43,197 bases of DNA, taken from an uncultured Bacteroidota bacterium (GTDB taxonomy: Bacteria; Bacteroidota; Bacteroidia; Flavobacteriales; Flavobacteriaceae). A model generated the notes under the pieces. The model saw only the letters and a program-made list of their open reading frames with translations. It had not been told where the DNA came from and did no database searches. The position numbers and the translations under genes were made by a program. This document shows, piece after piece, positions 1 to 10,261 of this stretch (the stretch's first letter is position 1; every line of letters begins with the position of its first letter). The DNA lies in assembly GCA_902574335.1 (NCBI GenBank), contig CACGNO010000007.1, positions 1 to 43,197 on the forward strand, in the 5' to 3' direction.

Positions 1-61
1 ATGATTCAATAATTCCATTTGATAACAAACTAATAGTTATAGAAATTTAATTTTATTGATG

Positions 62-69
62 TATTTTTG
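62..69 (+). promoter_or_regulatory. Possible Bacteroidota -7 element before guaA
   Basis: TATTTTTG matches the TAnnTTTG -7 consensus of Bacteroidota promoters and ends 3 bases before the ATG at 73. If used, the transcript would be nearly leaderless. No well-spaced -33 TTG is visible, and the region is so AT-rich that chance is possible. Confidence 0.25.
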
Positions 70-72
70 AAG

Positions 73-1602
73 ATGCCAAACAAAGTATTAATTCTTGATT
101 TTGGATCGCAATACACTCAATTGATTGCTAGGAGGGTAAGAGAGTTAAATATTTTTTGTGAAATTTATCCATATAACAGTTCTAACTTCATATTAAAAGA
201 TTATTCAGCAGTAATTCTTTCTGGATCACCATACTCTGTGAGATCCAAAGATGCATTAAAAATTAATCTTGATAAAATTAAAGGTACCATACCACTTTTA
301 GGCATATGTTATGGGGCACAATACCTTGCCCATAATTACGGTGGTCTAGTAGATTTATCTAATTCCAGAGAATATGGTAGAGCTAATTTAATCTCAATAT
401 CTTCCGAATCTAATTTATTGGATGGTATTAATCAAGGATCTCAAGTTTGGATGAGTCATGCAGATACAATTGTTAAATTACCTAAAAATTCTGTTAGAAT
501 TGGAAGTACCTCAGATGTTGAAAATGCTGCATTCAGTTTCCAAAATGAACAAACTTATGGCATTCAATTTCATCCTGAGGTTTATCATAGTAGTGATGGC
601 AAGTTGATTCTTGAAAATTTCCTCAAGAAAATTTCAAAAATTGAAGCTAGTTGGACACCTGCATCTTTTGTTGACTCTGCAATAAATAGTATTAGAGAAG
701 AAATTAATAATGATAATGTCATACTAGGACTTTCTGGAGGCGTTGACTCATCTGTAGCGGCAGTATTATTAAATAAGGCAATTGGAGATCAATTGACTTG
801 TATTTTTATTGATAATGGTTTGCTAAGAAAAAACGAATTTTTTTCTGTTTTAGAACAGTATAAGGGGATGGGATTAAATGTTATAGGAATCGATGCAAAG
901 AAAAAATTTTATCATGCGTTGTCAGGAATTGTAGATCCTGAGGAAAAGAGAAAATGTATTGGAAAAGTTTTTATAGATGTTTTCGATGAGGAATCAAAAA
1001 AAATTGAGAATGCTAAGTGGTTGGCTCAAGGTACCATATACCCTGATGTTATTGAATCAGTCTCAGTTAAGGGTCCTTCAGCTACTATAAAATCTCATCA
1101 TAATGTAGGTGGATTACCTGATTTTATGAATCTATCTGTTATAGAGCCATTAAAGATGTTATTTAAAGATGAGGTTAGAAAAGTTGGTAAAGAGTTGAAA
1201 ATAAAAGATGAAATTTTAAAAAGACATCCATTTCCAGGTCCAGGATTGGGTATAAGAATTTTAGGTGAAATCAGTCCTGAGAAGGTTACTATGTTACAGG
1301 AAGCTGATAATATTTACATCGAATCCCTAAGATCTAAAGACTTGTATGATAAAATATGGCAGGCTGGAGTGATTTTACTTCCTGTTAAGTCTGTAGGTGT
1401 AATGGGTGATGAAAGAACATATGAGAATTGTGTTGTGCTTAGGGCAGTAACATCAACTGATGGTATGACAGCTGATTGGGTTGATTTACCATACAAATTC
1501 TTACAAGATGTTTCCAATAAAATTATTAATAATGTTAAAGGTATTAATAGGGTTGTTTATGATATTAGTTCAAAACCACCCTCAACCATTGAATGGGAAT
1601 GA
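73..1602 (+). CDS. guaA: GMP synthase (glutamine-hydrolysing)
   Basis: Converts XMP to GMP using glutamine and ATP, the last step of guanine nucleotide synthesis in the cytoplasm. The N-terminal class I glutamine amidotransferase domain (about residues 1-190) has the nucleophile elbow GICYGAQ with Cys79 and the His167/Glu169 pair in FHPEVYH. The ATP-pyrophosphatase domain follows with the PP-loop SGGVDSS (221-227), and the C-terminal dimerisation domain shows [12 protein letters not shown] and ends with KPPSTIEWE, the usual end of the family. At 509 residues it is of normal length. An in-frame TTG lies at 67, but the ATG at 73 gives the usual N-terminus ([16 protein letters not shown]). The next gene overlaps its stop codon. 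Confidence 0.97.
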   Translation: MPNKVLILDFGSQYTQLIARRVRELNIFCEIYPYNSSNFILKDYSAVILSGSPYSVRSKDALKINLDKIKGTIPLLGICYGAQYLAHNYGGLVDLSNSREYGRANLISISSESNLLDGINQGSQVWMSHADTIVKLPKNSVRIGSTSDVENAAFSFQNEQTYGIQFHPEVYHSSDGKLILENFLKKISKIEASWTPASFVDSAINSIREEINNDNVILGLSGGVDSSVAAVLLNKAIGDQLTCIFIDNGLLRKNEFFSVLEQYKGMGLNVIGIDAKKKFYHALSGIVDPEEKRKCIGKVFIDVFDEESKKIENAKWLAQGTIYPDVIESVSVKGPSATIKSHHNVGGLPDFMNLSVIEPLKMLFKDEVRKVGKELKIKDEILKRHPFPGPGLGIRILGEISPEKVTMLQEADNIYIESLRSKDLYDKIWQAGVILLPVKSVGVMGDERTYENCVVLRAVTSTDGMTADWVDLPYKFLQDVSNKIINNVKGINRVVYDISSKPPSTIEWE

Positions 1603-2984
1603 AATCAGCTTTATTTTTTATCACATTTTTTTTTACAAGCTTTGTTTGTTTAGCTCAATCTGATAATATTGAATTTGATTCTTTAGTTAATTATCAGGTC
1701 AAAAAGAAAGAAACACTATACAGTATTTCCAAAAAATTTAATATTCAAATTGATGACATGCTTATTTTTAATTCGGAATTAAAAAACAATAAATTGAAAA
1801 AAAATTCAACAATTATTATTCCTCTTAAAAAAAAGATTGTATCTGATTTAAATTTAAAAAAAACAATAAATACTGATTCAATTTTTGAAGTAAACGATCT
1901 CAAAGTAAAAAAAGATTATATTAATATTGCCTATTTAGCACCATTCAAATTAAAATCTATTGAAATTGATTCGGTCAATAGTGTAAAAACTCTCCTAAAA
2001 GAGGTCAACCTAACAACCATTTCTATAAATTTTTATAATGGAATTCTGTTAGCTATTAATGAGTTAAAGAAGAAAAAAGTTAATGTAGATATTGATGTTT
2101 TTGATACGGAAAATAGTACTAATCAAGTTTTAAGTTTAAGGAATAATAATGATTTTGAAAATTATGATTTAATTATAGGTCCGCTTATAAAAAGAAATTT
2201 TAATGCTTTTAATCAAAAAGAATTAAAAACAAATTCACTATCACCCTTAGTTTATGATGGTATTAATTTAAAATCCAATACAGTAATCCCAGAAGCTAAT
2301 AACTCCTTAAAAAGAGATAAAATGTTTCAAATAATTGACAGCTTGATTTTAGACACTCACGATCAATGCGCCTTAATAATATCAGATTCACTTAATAAAT
2401 ATTCAAGAGATAAGCTTGTAGAAAGATTTCCTTTAGCTGAGATTATTGATTTGAACAAAACCAACAACTCTGTTGATCCCAAAATTACCGATTCCCTAAT
2501 GGGTGTTAATAAGGTTAATTGGGTTTTTCTTGAGACAAAAAAACCTAATTTAATTTCTAGTGTAACTTCACTATTGAATTCTCAAATAAGTTCTGAAAGA
2601 AAAATTAAACTTTTTTCAACCGTTTCAAATGAGAATTATGACAATCCAAATATTAGTTATGAAAAATTAGGTAATCTAAGCTTTATGTATCCATCAAATT
2701 CTGCTCCAAACAACAGTGAGGAGTTTATTGAATTTCAAAATATTTATTATGATAAATTTGGAAAATATCCAGATAAAATAGCGATTAATTCCTATGATTT
2801 GATTAAAGATCTTTTATATAGAATTTCTGTTTCAAAATCTTTAAGAAAATCTTTACAGATTGGAGAGACTAAATCGATACAAAATAACTTTAATTACATC
2901 CTTGAAGGAGAGAATGGGATTAAGAATATTTCTTTTTTTATTTTAATGCATAAGGATTTTGATATAATTGAACAAGAAAACTAA
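1599..2984 (+). CDS. Exported LysM-domain protein with periplasmic binding-like region
   Basis: A signal peptide covers about the first 20 residues (hydrophobic stretch then a CLAQS-like cleavage site), so the protein is exported. One LysM domain follows (about 33-78: [16 protein letters not shown] to NSTIIIPL), which in other proteins binds peptidoglycan glycan chains. The remaining 350 residues resemble the type I periplasmic-binding-protein fold common in Bacteroidota LysM proteins (INIAYLAPF start, [21 protein letters not shown] near the end). No catalytic motif is seen, so a structural or sensing role at the cell wall is an inference. The ATG at 1599 overlaps the guaA stop as ATGA; an in-frame ATG at 1593 is also possible. 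It is likely co-transcribed with guaA. Confidence 0.8.
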   Translation: MKSALFFITFFFTSFVCLAQSDNIEFDSLVNYQVKKKETLYSISKKFNIQIDDMLIFNSELKNNKLKKNSTIIIPLKKKIVSDLNLKKTINTDSIFEVNDLKVKKDYINIAYLAPFKLKSIEIDSVNSVKTLLKEVNLTTISINFYNGILLAINELKKKKVNVDIDVFDTENSTNQVLSLRNNNDFENYDLIIGPLIKRNFNAFNQKELKTNSLSPLVYDGINLKSNTVIPEANNSLKRDKMFQIIDSLILDTHDQCALIISDSLNKYSRDKLVERFPLAEIIDLNKTNNSVDPKITDSLMGVNKVNWVFLETKKPNLISSVTSLLNSQISSERKIKLFSTVSNENYDNPNISYEKLGNLSFMYPSNSAPNNSEEFIEFQNIYYDKFGKYPDKIAINSYDLIKDLLYRISVSKSLRKSLQIGETKSIQNNFNYILEGENGIKNISFFILMHKDFDIIEQEN

Positions 2985-2996
2985 CATTGCTATGAA

Positions 2997-3004
2997 TAGT
3001 TTTG
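2997..3004 (+). promoter_or_regulatory. Possible -7 element before pyrG
   Basis: TAGTTTTG matches TAnnTTTG, 18 bases before the TTG start of pyrG in the short gap after the LysM gene. The nearest TTG that could act as a -33 element (2968-2970) is 26 bases upstream, longer than usual, so support is moderate. Confidence 0.35.
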
Positions 3005-3022
3005 TACTTTTGAAAACTGAAT

Positions 3023-4645
3023 TTGATAGGTTTGACTAATACCCCAAAATATATATTCGTTACTGGTGGAGTTAGCTCCTCACTAGGTAAAGGAATTATC
3101 TCCGCATCTTTAGCAAAACTATTACAATCCAAAGGTTTAAAAGTTACAATTCAAAAGCTTGACCCATATATAAATATTGACCCAGGCACATTAAATCCTT
3201 ATGAGCATGGCGAGTGTTACGTAACGAAAGATGGTACAGAAACTGATTTAGATCTTGGTCATTATGAAAGATTTCTAAGTATTCAAACAACAAAGACCAA
3301 CAATACAACTACTGGAAAAATTTATCAGTCTGTTATTAATAGAGAGAGAAGGGGTGATTTTTTAGGTAAAACTGTTCAAGTTATTCCTCATATCACAAAT
3401 GAAATTAAAAGAAGAATACAATTAATTAGCACTGAGGATTCCTATGACATAATAATTACAGAGTTAGGTGGAACGGTTGGTGATATAGAATCATATCCTT
3501 TTATCGAGGCTGTTCGTCAGTTCCGATGGGATGTTGGAGAGAAAAACAGTTTAGTTATACATCTGACATTATTGCCTTTTTTATCAGCTGCTGGTGAGCT
3601 TAAAACAAAACCAACTCAACACTCTGTAAAAAAATTAATGGAGAGCGGTGTTAATGCAGATATCATTGTATGTAGAACTGAAAGAAGTATTGGTGAGGAT
3701 CTTCGCTCAAAAATTGCTCTGTTTTGTAATGTTAATATTAACTCCGTAATAGAATCCATTGATGCAAAAACTATATATGAGGTTCCTCTACTAATGCAGC
3801 AAGAAAAATTAGATGAAGTTGTTTTGAATAAATTAAATCTTCCTAATACTAAATCTGATTTAAAAGACTGGAAAAATTTTGTAAAAAAACTTAAAAACCC
3901 CAAACAAAATATAAAAATCGGTTTGATAGGAAAATATGTTGAATTGCAAGACTCTTATAAATCAATTCTAGAATCATTTGTTCATGCTGGTGCTATTAAT
4001 GAGTTAAAAATTGATGTTATTCCTATTCATTCTGAAAGTATTGAAAGTAATAATGTAGCTAAAGAATTATCAAAATTAGATGGAATTTTAGTTGCTCCAG
4101 GTTTTGGAGAAAGAGGTATTGAAGGAAAAATTTCATCCATTAAGTATGCTCGTGAAAATAATTTACCATTTCTTGGTATATGCTTAGGCATGCAAATGGC
4201 TGTAATTGAATTTGCAAGAAATGTTCTTAATCTTAGCAGTGCTAATTCAACAGAGATGGATGATTCAACTAAGCATCCAGTTATAAGTTTGATGGATGAT
4301 CAGCTTGATGTTGAAGACAAAGGAGGAACAATGAGACTAGGTTCCTGGAAGTGTAAAATTGTTAAAGAATCATTAGCTTATAAAATATACAATGAAGAAG
4401 CAATTTCAGAAAGGCATAGACACAGATATGAATTAAATTTTGATTATATGGACAAATTAGCTAATTCTGGAATGGTTTTCTCTGGACTTAATCCAAAAAC
4501 TGGGCTTGTAGAAATTATTGAAATCCCTAATCATGATTGGTTTTTAGGTGTTCAATTTCACCCAGAGTACCAAAGTACGGTTGAAAACCCTCATCCCATC
4601 TTTGTTTCCTTTGTTAAGGCATGTAAAAATAAAAGTAAAAAATAG
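3023..4645 (+). CDS. pyrG: CTP synthase
   Basis: Makes CTP from UTP with glutamine and ATP in the cytoplasm. The amidoligase domain starts almost at the N-terminus with KYIFVTGGVSSSLGKG and continues with the family signature around LDPYINIDPGTLNPYEHGE. The glutamine amidotransferase domain has Cys387 in GICLGMQ and His513/Glu515 in QFHPEY. The length of 540 residues is normal. There is no ATG near the conserved N-terminus, so the start must be TTG, at 3023 or at 3032; both leave the core intact. The stop is 3 bases before yidC, so the two are likely co-transcribed. Confidence 0.96.
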   Translation: MIGLTNTPKYIFVTGGVSSSLGKGIISASLAKLLQSKGLKVTIQKLDPYINIDPGTLNPYEHGECYVTKDGTETDLDLGHYERFLSIQTTKTNNTTTGKIYQSVINRERRGDFLGKTVQVIPHITNEIKRRIQLISTEDSYDIIITELGGTVGDIESYPFIEAVRQFRWDVGEKNSLVIHLTLLPFLSAAGELKTKPTQHSVKKLMESGVNADIIVCRTERSIGEDLRSKIALFCNVNINSVIESIDAKTIYEVPLLMQQEKLDEVVLNKLNLPNTKSDLKDWKNFVKKLKNPKQNIKIGLIGKYVELQDSYKSILESFVHAGAINELKIDVIPIHSESIESNNVAKELSKLDGILVAPGFGERGIEGKISSIKYARENNLPFLGICLGMQMAVIEFARNVLNLSSANSTEMDDSTKHPVISLMDDQLDVEDKGGTMRLGSWKCKIVKESLAYKIYNEEAISERHRHRYELNFDYMDKLANSGMVFSGLNPKTGLVEIIEIPNHDWFLGVQFHPEYQSTVENPHPIFVSFVKACKNKSKK

Positions 4646-4648
4646 TTT

Positions 4649-6445
4649 ATGGAACAAAATAAGATAGACTCCTCACAAATTATAGGATTTTTGTTTCTCA
4701 TTGCTGCATTTATAGCATTATTAATGTTTCAACCTCAAATTGAAGAACCCTCAGAAAATAGTGAAATTGATAATGAATCTAATACTACAAATCAAAAAGT
4801 TGAAGTTCTCGATGATAGTTTTACATATGAAAATACAAATATTGAAGTTTTAGAAAATGAATTTATAACTCTTGAAAATGAAGATGTAACATTTATCTTT
4901 TCAACAAAAGGAGCGCAAATATCAAAAAGTATATTAAAAAAACACAATGATTTAGACGGCAATAATCTTGAAATAATTAATAACAATCAAAGTTTTTATT
5001 TTGATTTTGAGAATACTCGTTTAAAAGATATCGACACCTCACAAATGTTTTTTAGTTATGATTTAAACGAAAATAATCTTGGAAAAGAAATTAATTTCGC
5101 TTATCAACAACAAACAGGTGAAACTATTTTTTTTAATTACTTTCTACCCTCTGAGGGTTTTCTTCTAAAGTTAGAAGTATATACTTCGGGCTTCAATGGA
5201 CTACTTAATAGAAATTCATCAACTTATTTAAATTGGAATTTAGATTCATTCAGAAACTCAAAAAGCCAAGACTATGAAAACAGATATACTTATCTAAATT
5301 ACCAAGATTCAGATAAAAAAGTTCGTGATCTTAGTGCATACAGTGATGATGATGATACAGATTCAGCAAAATGGATTTCATACAGTCAGCATTTCTTTAA
5401 TACCATTTTAATATTTGAAGATCTAAAAAATGAAATTGAATTTTCATCAGCAAATATTGATTCAGACAAAACTGATAGAAAGTTTTTAAAAAGATTTAAT
5501 TCTAAGATTCCAATTGATAAAAACTCTAGAGGCGAAATTGACCAAAAATTTGAATGGTACATAGGTCCCAATGACTATTATGTTATTAAAGAATATGATT
5601 ATAAAATTTCAGATTCAATATGGTTTGGATGGGGTATTTTTGGATGGATAAATCGAAGTGTCTTCTTTCCTTTGTATAATTTCCTCAGCAATCATTTTTC
5701 TGCTGGAATTGCAATAATTATTATGGTAATATTGACAAGATTAGTCATGTCACCTGTTCAATATAAAATGTACTTATCTCAAGCTAAGATGAAAATATTA
5801 AAGCCTGAAATTACTGCAGCGACAGAAAAGTTTAAGGATGATCCAATGAAAAGACAACAAGAAACTATGAAAATTTACAGTCAAGCAGGCGCAAGTCCAG
5901 TTCAGGGTTGCTTACCTGCCTTGTTTCAATTACCAGTTTTTTATGCTCTTTTTTGTTTTTTTCCTGTTGCATTTGCCCTTAGAGGTAAGTCTTTCTTGTG
6001 GGCTGATGATTTAAGTACATATGATGTCATAGCTGATCTACCATTTTACATTCCTCTCTATGGTGATCACATTAGTTTGTTCCCGATTTTAGCAGGGGTT
6101 AGTATGTTTTTTTACACTCGTATGCAAGGTACTCAACAAATGCAGCCTAGTCAACCTGGGATGCCAAACATGAAGATTATTATGTATATAATTCCTTTTA
6201 CATTACTTATTTTCTTTAACAACTTTGCTAGTGGTCTTTCTCTGTATTATACAGTCTCAAACATTCTTACAATAATAATTATGCTTACTATTAAGAATGT
6301 TATTCTAGATGAGGAAAAGATTTTACTTGAAATTGAAGAAAATAAAAAGAAACCTACAAAAGAGGGTAGATTTCAAAGAAGACTTAGAAAGCTACAGGAA
6401 GCTGCAGAAAAAGCTCAACAACAGCAGAATCGTAGAAATAAATAA
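4649..6445 (+). CDS. yidC: Membrane protein insertase YidC
   Basis: Inserts and folds inner-membrane proteins, alone or with the Sec translocon. The layout is the Gram-negative one: an N-terminal membrane anchor (about residues 11-27), a large periplasmic beta domain (about 55-330), then the conserved core with transmembrane helices starting near FSAGIAIIIMVILTRLVMSP, a cytoplasmic hairpin with SQAKMKILKPEI, and the QGCLPALFQLPVFYALF segment. The C-terminal tail is basic and Gln/Lys-rich (ends EKAQQQQNRRNK), as expected for a ribosome-facing tail. At 598 residues it is of usual length for Bacteroidota. It lies 3 bases after pyrG and 8 bases before mnmA. Confidence 0.96.
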   Translation: MEQNKIDSSQIIGFLFLIAAFIALLMFQPQIEEPSENSEIDNESNTTNQKVEVLDDSFTYENTNIEVLENEFITLENEDVTFIFSTKGAQISKSILKKHNDLDGNNLEIINNNQSFYFDFENTRLKDIDTSQMFFSYDLNENNLGKEINFAYQQQTGETIFFNYFLPSEGFLLKLEVYTSGFNGLLNRNSSTYLNWNLDSFRNSKSQDYENRYTYLNYQDSDKKVRDLSAYSDDDDTDSAKWISYSQHFFNTILIFEDLKNEIEFSSANIDSDKTDRKFLKRFNSKIPIDKNSRGEIDQKFEWYIGPNDYYVIKEYDYKISDSIWFGWGIFGWINRSVFFPLYNFLSNHFSAGIAIIIMVILTRLVMSPVQYKMYLSQAKMKILKPEITAATEKFKDDPMKRQQETMKIYSQAGASPVQGCLPALFQLPVFYALFCFFPVAFALRGKSFLWADDLSTYDVIADLPFYIPLYGDHISLFPILAGVSMFFYTRMQGTQQMQPSQPGMPNMKIIMYIIPFTLLIFFNNFASGLSLYYTVSNILTIIIMLTIKNVILDEEKILLEIEENKKKPTKEGRFQRRLRKLQEAAEKAQQQQNRRNK

Positions 6446-6453
6446 TATCTATT

Positions 6454-7629
6454 ATGTCTAATGCAAAAACAAGAGTAGTGGTAGCTATGTCTGGTGGTGT
6501 AGATTCAAGTGTTGCAGCTTATCTTCTAAAAAAAGATGGATATGATGTTTTGGGAGTTTTTATGAAAAACTGGCATGATACAAATGTTACAATTTCAAAA
6601 GAATGTCCATGGCTTGAGGATAGTTATGATGCCATGCTTGTTGCTGAAAAATTATCTATTCCATTTCAAGTTATTGATTTAAGTAAAGATTATAAAAAGA
6701 AGATTGTAGACTATATGTTTGAGGAATATAAAAATGGAAGGACTCCAAATCCAGATGTTTTATGTAATAGAGAAATAAAGTTTGATCTTTTTCTAGATAT
6801 AGCAATCAAATTGGGTGCTGATTACATTGCTACAGGTCACTATGCGCAAGTAACAGAGTCAAAAAAAAATAATAACAGCCTATTTCATTTGAAATCTGGC
6901 AAGGATAAGTCGAAAGATCAATCATATTTTCTATGTCAGTTAAATCAATTTCAGTTAAGTAAAACTATTTTTCCAATTGGAAAAATTAACAAGAAAGATG
7001 TAAGAAAAATTGCAAAAAAAAATAATTTAATTACTGCAGATAAAAAAGATTCACAAGGTCTTTGTTTTATTGGAAAAGTTAAACTTCCAGATTTTCTTCA
7101 ACAAAGCTTGAAACCTAAAAATGGCAATGTTGTTTTAATTGACAAATATTTTAATGGATACAAATTATATTCAAATACAAAAGAAATTAATATAACATCT
7201 CAAAAAATTCAATATAAAAAATCTGATGGAGAGATAATTGGTCATCATAATGGAGCACATTTTTATACAATTGGTCAAAGGAAAGGATTATCCATTGGAG
7301 GAAGAGTAAAACCTTTGTATGTGTTGTCAACTGATGTTGTAAACAATATTATTTATGTTGGTGAAGGTTCAGATCATCCTGGATTATTTCGATCATCTTT
7401 AAAAGTACCCACCAGTAAAATGCATTTCATTTCTGATCCAAAAAAAATCGAGGTAAAAAATCTTAAAGCAAGAATTAGATATCGACAGGCATTACAAGAT
7501 GTCTCTTTCACAAAAAATTCTGAAAACTATTATTTCAATTTTAAAAATCTACAAAAAGCAATAACAAGCGGACAATTTATAGCTTTATATGATAATGAGG
7601 AATTAATTTGTTCGGGTGTTATTGATTAA
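6454..7629 (+). CDS. mnmA: tRNA-specific 2-thiouridylase MnmA
   Basis: Adds sulfur to U34 of the Lys, Glu and Gln tRNAs, using ATP and a persulfide carried from a cysteine desulfurase. The PP-loop SGGVDSS is at residues 13-19. The two catalytic cysteines are in place: Cys104 in NPDVLCNREIKF and Cys204 in SQGLCFIG. The ATGHYA motif and the C-terminal TIGQRKGL segment also fit. The length of 391 residues is normal. Its last 11 bases overlap the end of the convergent lysA gene. A cysteine desulfurase that could supply sulfur is encoded at 31975. Confidence 0.96.
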   Translation: MSNAKTRVVVAMSGGVDSSVAAYLLKKDGYDVLGVFMKNWHDTNVTISKECPWLEDSYDAMLVAEKLSIPFQVIDLSKDYKKKIVDYMFEEYKNGRTPNPDVLCNREIKFDLFLDIAIKLGADYIATGHYAQVTESKKNNNSLFHLKSGKDKSKDQSYFLCQLNQFQLSKTIFPIGKINKKDVRKIAKKNNLITADKKDSQGLCFIGKVKLPDFLQQSLKPKNGNVVLIDKYFNGYKLYSNTKEINITSQKIQYKKSDGEIIGHHNGAHFYTIGQRKGLSIGGRVKPLYVLSTDVVNNIIYVGEGSDHPGLFRSSLKVPTSKMHFISDPKKIEVKNLKARIRYRQALQDVSFTKNSENYYFNFKNLQKAITSGQFIALYDNEELICSGVID

Positions 7630-8827
7630 AGATATCAATCTGGTTTCTGATCAAATCATTAAAATCTTCTCTTTTTCTAACTAATTCAAACTTGTTATTA
7701 ATATACATCACTTCAGCCGGTCTATATCTTGAATTATAGTTGCTAGACATTGCGTGGCAATAGGCCCCAGCATTATTAAAACAAAGTGTATCACCATTTC
7801 TTATGGTTGATATTTTTCTATTAGTAGCAAATGTGTCAGTTTCACATATATATCCTACAACTGAGTAGTATCTTTGTAGATCATTAGGATTTGAAATATT
7901 TTCAATATGATGATTAGCTCCATACATCATAGGTCTTAGAAAGTGGTTGAATCCAGAATCAACTTGAGCAAATACGGTTGAGGTCGTTTGTTTGATAGAG
8001 TTGACTTTGCATAAAAATTTACCAGATTCGCTAACCAAGAATTTTCCAGGTTCAAACATAAGAGTTAAATCTTTTCCATATTCCTTGCAAAAGGAGTTAA
8101 ATCTTTTTGATAATTTATTTCCTAACTCCTCAATATTTGTTTCGCTATCATTTGGAAAATAAGGCACCTTAAATCCGCTTCCAAAATCAATAAATTCTAA
8201 ACTCCTAAAATTCTTGGCAGTTTCAAATAGGATTTCAGAGGCTCTTAAAAAAACATCAATATCTAAAATATCACTACCAGTGTGCATATGGATTCCATTA
8301 ACTTTAATTTTAGTGTTGTTAACAATTCTCAATAAATGAGGAATTTGATGAATACTTATACCAAACTTTGAATCAATATGTCCAACTGATATTTTTGAGT
8401 TTCCACCTGCCATAATATGTGGATTAATTCTTATGCATATGGGTATTGACGGATTATTGTTTCCAAAATCCTCTAAAACTGATAAATTATCAATATTAAT
8501 TCTAACTCCAAACTCAGCAGCCATTTTAATCTCATCCATTGAAACACCATTAGGAGTATAAATAATTTTTTCTGGTTTTATTCCACATTTTAATGCAAGA
8601 TGAACTTCTTGTATAGAGACTGCATCAATTCCTGAACCTAGATTGATGATAAACTTTAAGATTGAAATATTTGACAAGGCCTTAACAGCATAATTAATTT
8701 GAAGACTTTTAACAGTTTTAAATGAGTTTTTGAGTCTATTATATTGTTTTTTAATTTTGTTAGTATCATATACGTAAAGCGGAGATCCGTGCTTTTCTGA
8801 AGCTTTTAATAGTTTTAAATTATTCAT
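7619..8827 (-). CDS. lysA: Diaminopimelate decarboxylase
   Basis: Decarboxylates meso-diaminopimelate to L-lysine, the last step of lysine synthesis, with PLP. The fold III TIM barrel has the PLP lysine Lys49 in NYAVKAL, the HMHTGSDI motif, and EPGKFLV. The C-terminal beta domain carries the substrate-binding CETDTFA region and the FNNAGAYCHAMSSNYNSR segment. At 402 residues it is of normal size. It is read convergently to mnmA, with an 11-base overlap of the coding ends, and divergently from sucC. dapD, from the same pathway, lies elsewhere in this window, so the lysine/DAP genes are scattered. Confidence 0.95.
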   Translation of the reverse strand: MNNLKLLKASEKHGSPLYVYDTNKIKKQYNRLKNSFKTVKSLQINYAVKALSNISILKFIINLGSGIDAVSIQEVHLALKCGIKPEKIIYTPNGVSMDEIKMAAEFGVRINIDNLSVLEDFGNNNPSIPICIRINPHIMAGGNSKISVGHIDSKFGISIHQIPHLLRIVNNTKIKVNGIHMHTGSDILDIDVFLRASEILFETAKNFRSLEFIDFGSGFKVPYFPNDSETNIEELGNKLSKRFNSFCKEYGKDLTLMFEPGKFLVSESGKFLCKVNSIKQTTSTVFAQVDSGFNHFLRPMMYGANHHIENISNPNDLQRYYSVVGYICETDTFATNRKISTIRNGDTLCFNNAGAYCHAMSSNYNSRYRPAEVMYINNKFELVRKREDFNDLIRNQIDIFNQ

Positions 8828-8831
8828 TCAC

Positions 8832-8839
8832 CAAAACTA
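8832..8839 (-). promoter_or_regulatory. Possible -7 element before lysA
   Basis: On the minus strand the bases read TAGTTTTG, matching TAnnTTTG, with only 4 bases between it and the lysA ATG. A transcript from here would be leaderless or nearly so. No correctly spaced -33 TTG is visible. Confidence 0.3.
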
Positions 8840-8953
8840 ATAATACATCAATAAAATACCTTCACATGAAATATTTGTAATAAAATTATAATAGGAAGTT
8901 ATAAATAGAACAAAAAGTAACTTTCTGATTTAGTTTTTCTTAATTTAGTGGAA

Positions 8954-10147
8954 ATGAATCTACACGAATACCAAGCAAAAGAATTACTGAGTTTAAATGG
9001 AGTTCCCACTCAGAGAGGAAAAATGGTGTCTAACATAAATGAAATTGATGCTACTGCTAATCAACTTAAAAATGATACGAGCACTGAATTTTTTGTTGTT
9101 AAAGCGCAAATTCATGCTGGTGGCCGAGGCAAAGGTGGAGGAGTAAAGGTTGCAAAAAATCTTACTGAACTTAAAGATTATTCTTCTTCTATCTTAGGTA
9201 TGATGTTAAAAACTCCCCAAACCCCTAAAGAAGGTAAATTGGTAAAAAAAATTCTAATTGCTGAGGATGTTTACTATACAGGCCCTAGTAGACATAGTGA
9301 GTTTTATGTTTCAGTTTTATTAAACAGATCAACTTCAAAAGTAATGATCATGTATTCAACTGAGGGTGGTGTAGATATTGAGTCAGTTGCTGAAAATACT
9401 CCTCACTTAATTTTTTATGAGGAAGTTGATCCATCTGTTGGTTTAATGCCAAATCAAGCTAGGAAAGTAGCATTCAATTTGGGTTTATCTGGTGATTCTT
9501 ATAAAAATATGGTTCGATTTATTTTTAGTCTTTATACTGCATATGTTAAGTGTGATGCCTCTCTATTAGAAATTAATCCTGTTTTAAAAACATCTGATAA
9601 TAAAATTATAGCAGTGGACGCAAAAATGGTTTTAGATGACAATGCAATTTTTAGACATAAATCTTTTAAAGATCTTAGAGATGAGTCTGAAGAAAACCCT
9701 GTTGAAACCCAGGCTAGAACAGTTGGTCTCAATTATGTTGATTTGGATGGTAATATTGGTTGTATGGTAAATGGAGCCGGTTTAGCTATGGCTACAATGG
9801 ATTTAATTAAACAGTCTGGAGGTGAGCCAGCAAACTTTCTTGATGTTGGAGGTACAGCTGACGCAGACAGGGTAGAGGTAGCTTTTAATTTAATTCTTCA
9901 AGATCCTAAGGTAAAAGCTGTATTAGTTAATATTTTTGGAGGTATCGTTAGATGCGATAGAGTCGCAAACGGTATTGTTCAAGCATATAAAAATATGAAG
10001 GATAAAATTCAAGTACCGATTATTGTAAGATTACAGGGAACAAACTCAATTGAAGCAAAAAAAATTATTGATAGCTCAGGCCTACACATATATAGCGCAA
10101 CAAGTTTCTCAGATTTGACAGACAGAATTAAAGAAGCTCTGATCTAA
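8954..10147 (+). CDS. sucC: Succinate-CoA ligase, ADP-forming, beta subunit
   Basis: The beta subunit of succinyl-CoA synthetase, the substrate-level phosphorylation step of the TCA cycle. The ATP-grasp domain is at the N-terminus (MNLHEYQAKELL, then IHAGGRGKGGGVK) and the C-terminal ligase domain shows FLDVGGTAD and NIFGGIVRCD. The ATG at 8954 gives the standard start MNLHEYQ; a GTG two codons upstream is possible but less likely. At 397 residues it is complete. The alpha subunit gene sucD is not next to it, so the pair is split in this genome. It is divergent from lysA across about 126 bases. Confidence 0.95.
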   Translation: MNLHEYQAKELLSLNGVPTQRGKMVSNINEIDATANQLKNDTSTEFFVVKAQIHAGGRGKGGGVKVAKNLTELKDYSSSILGMMLKTPQTPKEGKLVKKILIAEDVYYTGPSRHSEFYVSVLLNRSTSKVMIMYSTEGGVDIESVAENTPHLIFYEEVDPSVGLMPNQARKVAFNLGLSGDSYKNMVRFIFSLYTAYVKCDASLLEINPVLKTSDNKIIAVDAKMVLDDNAIFRHKSFKDLRDESEENPVETQARTVGLNYVDLDGNIGCMVNGAGLAMATMDLIKQSGGEPANFLDVGGTADADRVEVAFNLILQDPKVKAVLVNIFGGIVRCDRVANGIVQAYKNMKDKIQVPIIVRLQGTNSIEAKKIIDSSGLHIYSATSFSDLTDRIKEALI

Positions 10148-10158
10148 ATTGCCATTTT

Positions 10159-10195
10159 GTCATTATTTTTTCATATTTATATGACATAAAGTCAT
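10159..10195. repeat. Inverted repeats between sucC and hsp20
   Basis: TGTCAT (10159-10164) is the reverse complement of ATGACA (10181-10186), and ATGAC (10181-10185) also pairs with GTCAT (10191-10195) around an ATAAA loop. The middle copy can pair either way. The site lies between sucC and hsp20 and could be an operator or a weak terminator for sucC. It is unlike CIRCE. Confidence 0.3.
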
Positions 10196-10261
10196 TAAAA
10201 TAGAAATGGTCTGTGTTTTGAACAATCATAATAAAAATGTTTAAATAAAAAATTAATAATT

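Noticed and set aside
67-72. TTG start for guaA at 67
   Set aside because: The ATG at 73 gives the conserved N-terminus, and the TTG adds only two residues.
3616-3903. 95-residue minus-strand ORF inside pyrG
   Set aside because: It lies wholly antisense to a strongly conserved gene and resembles no family.
10148-10261. CIRCE-type heat-shock operator before hsp20
   Set aside because: The TTAGCACTC/GAGTGCTAA pattern is absent.
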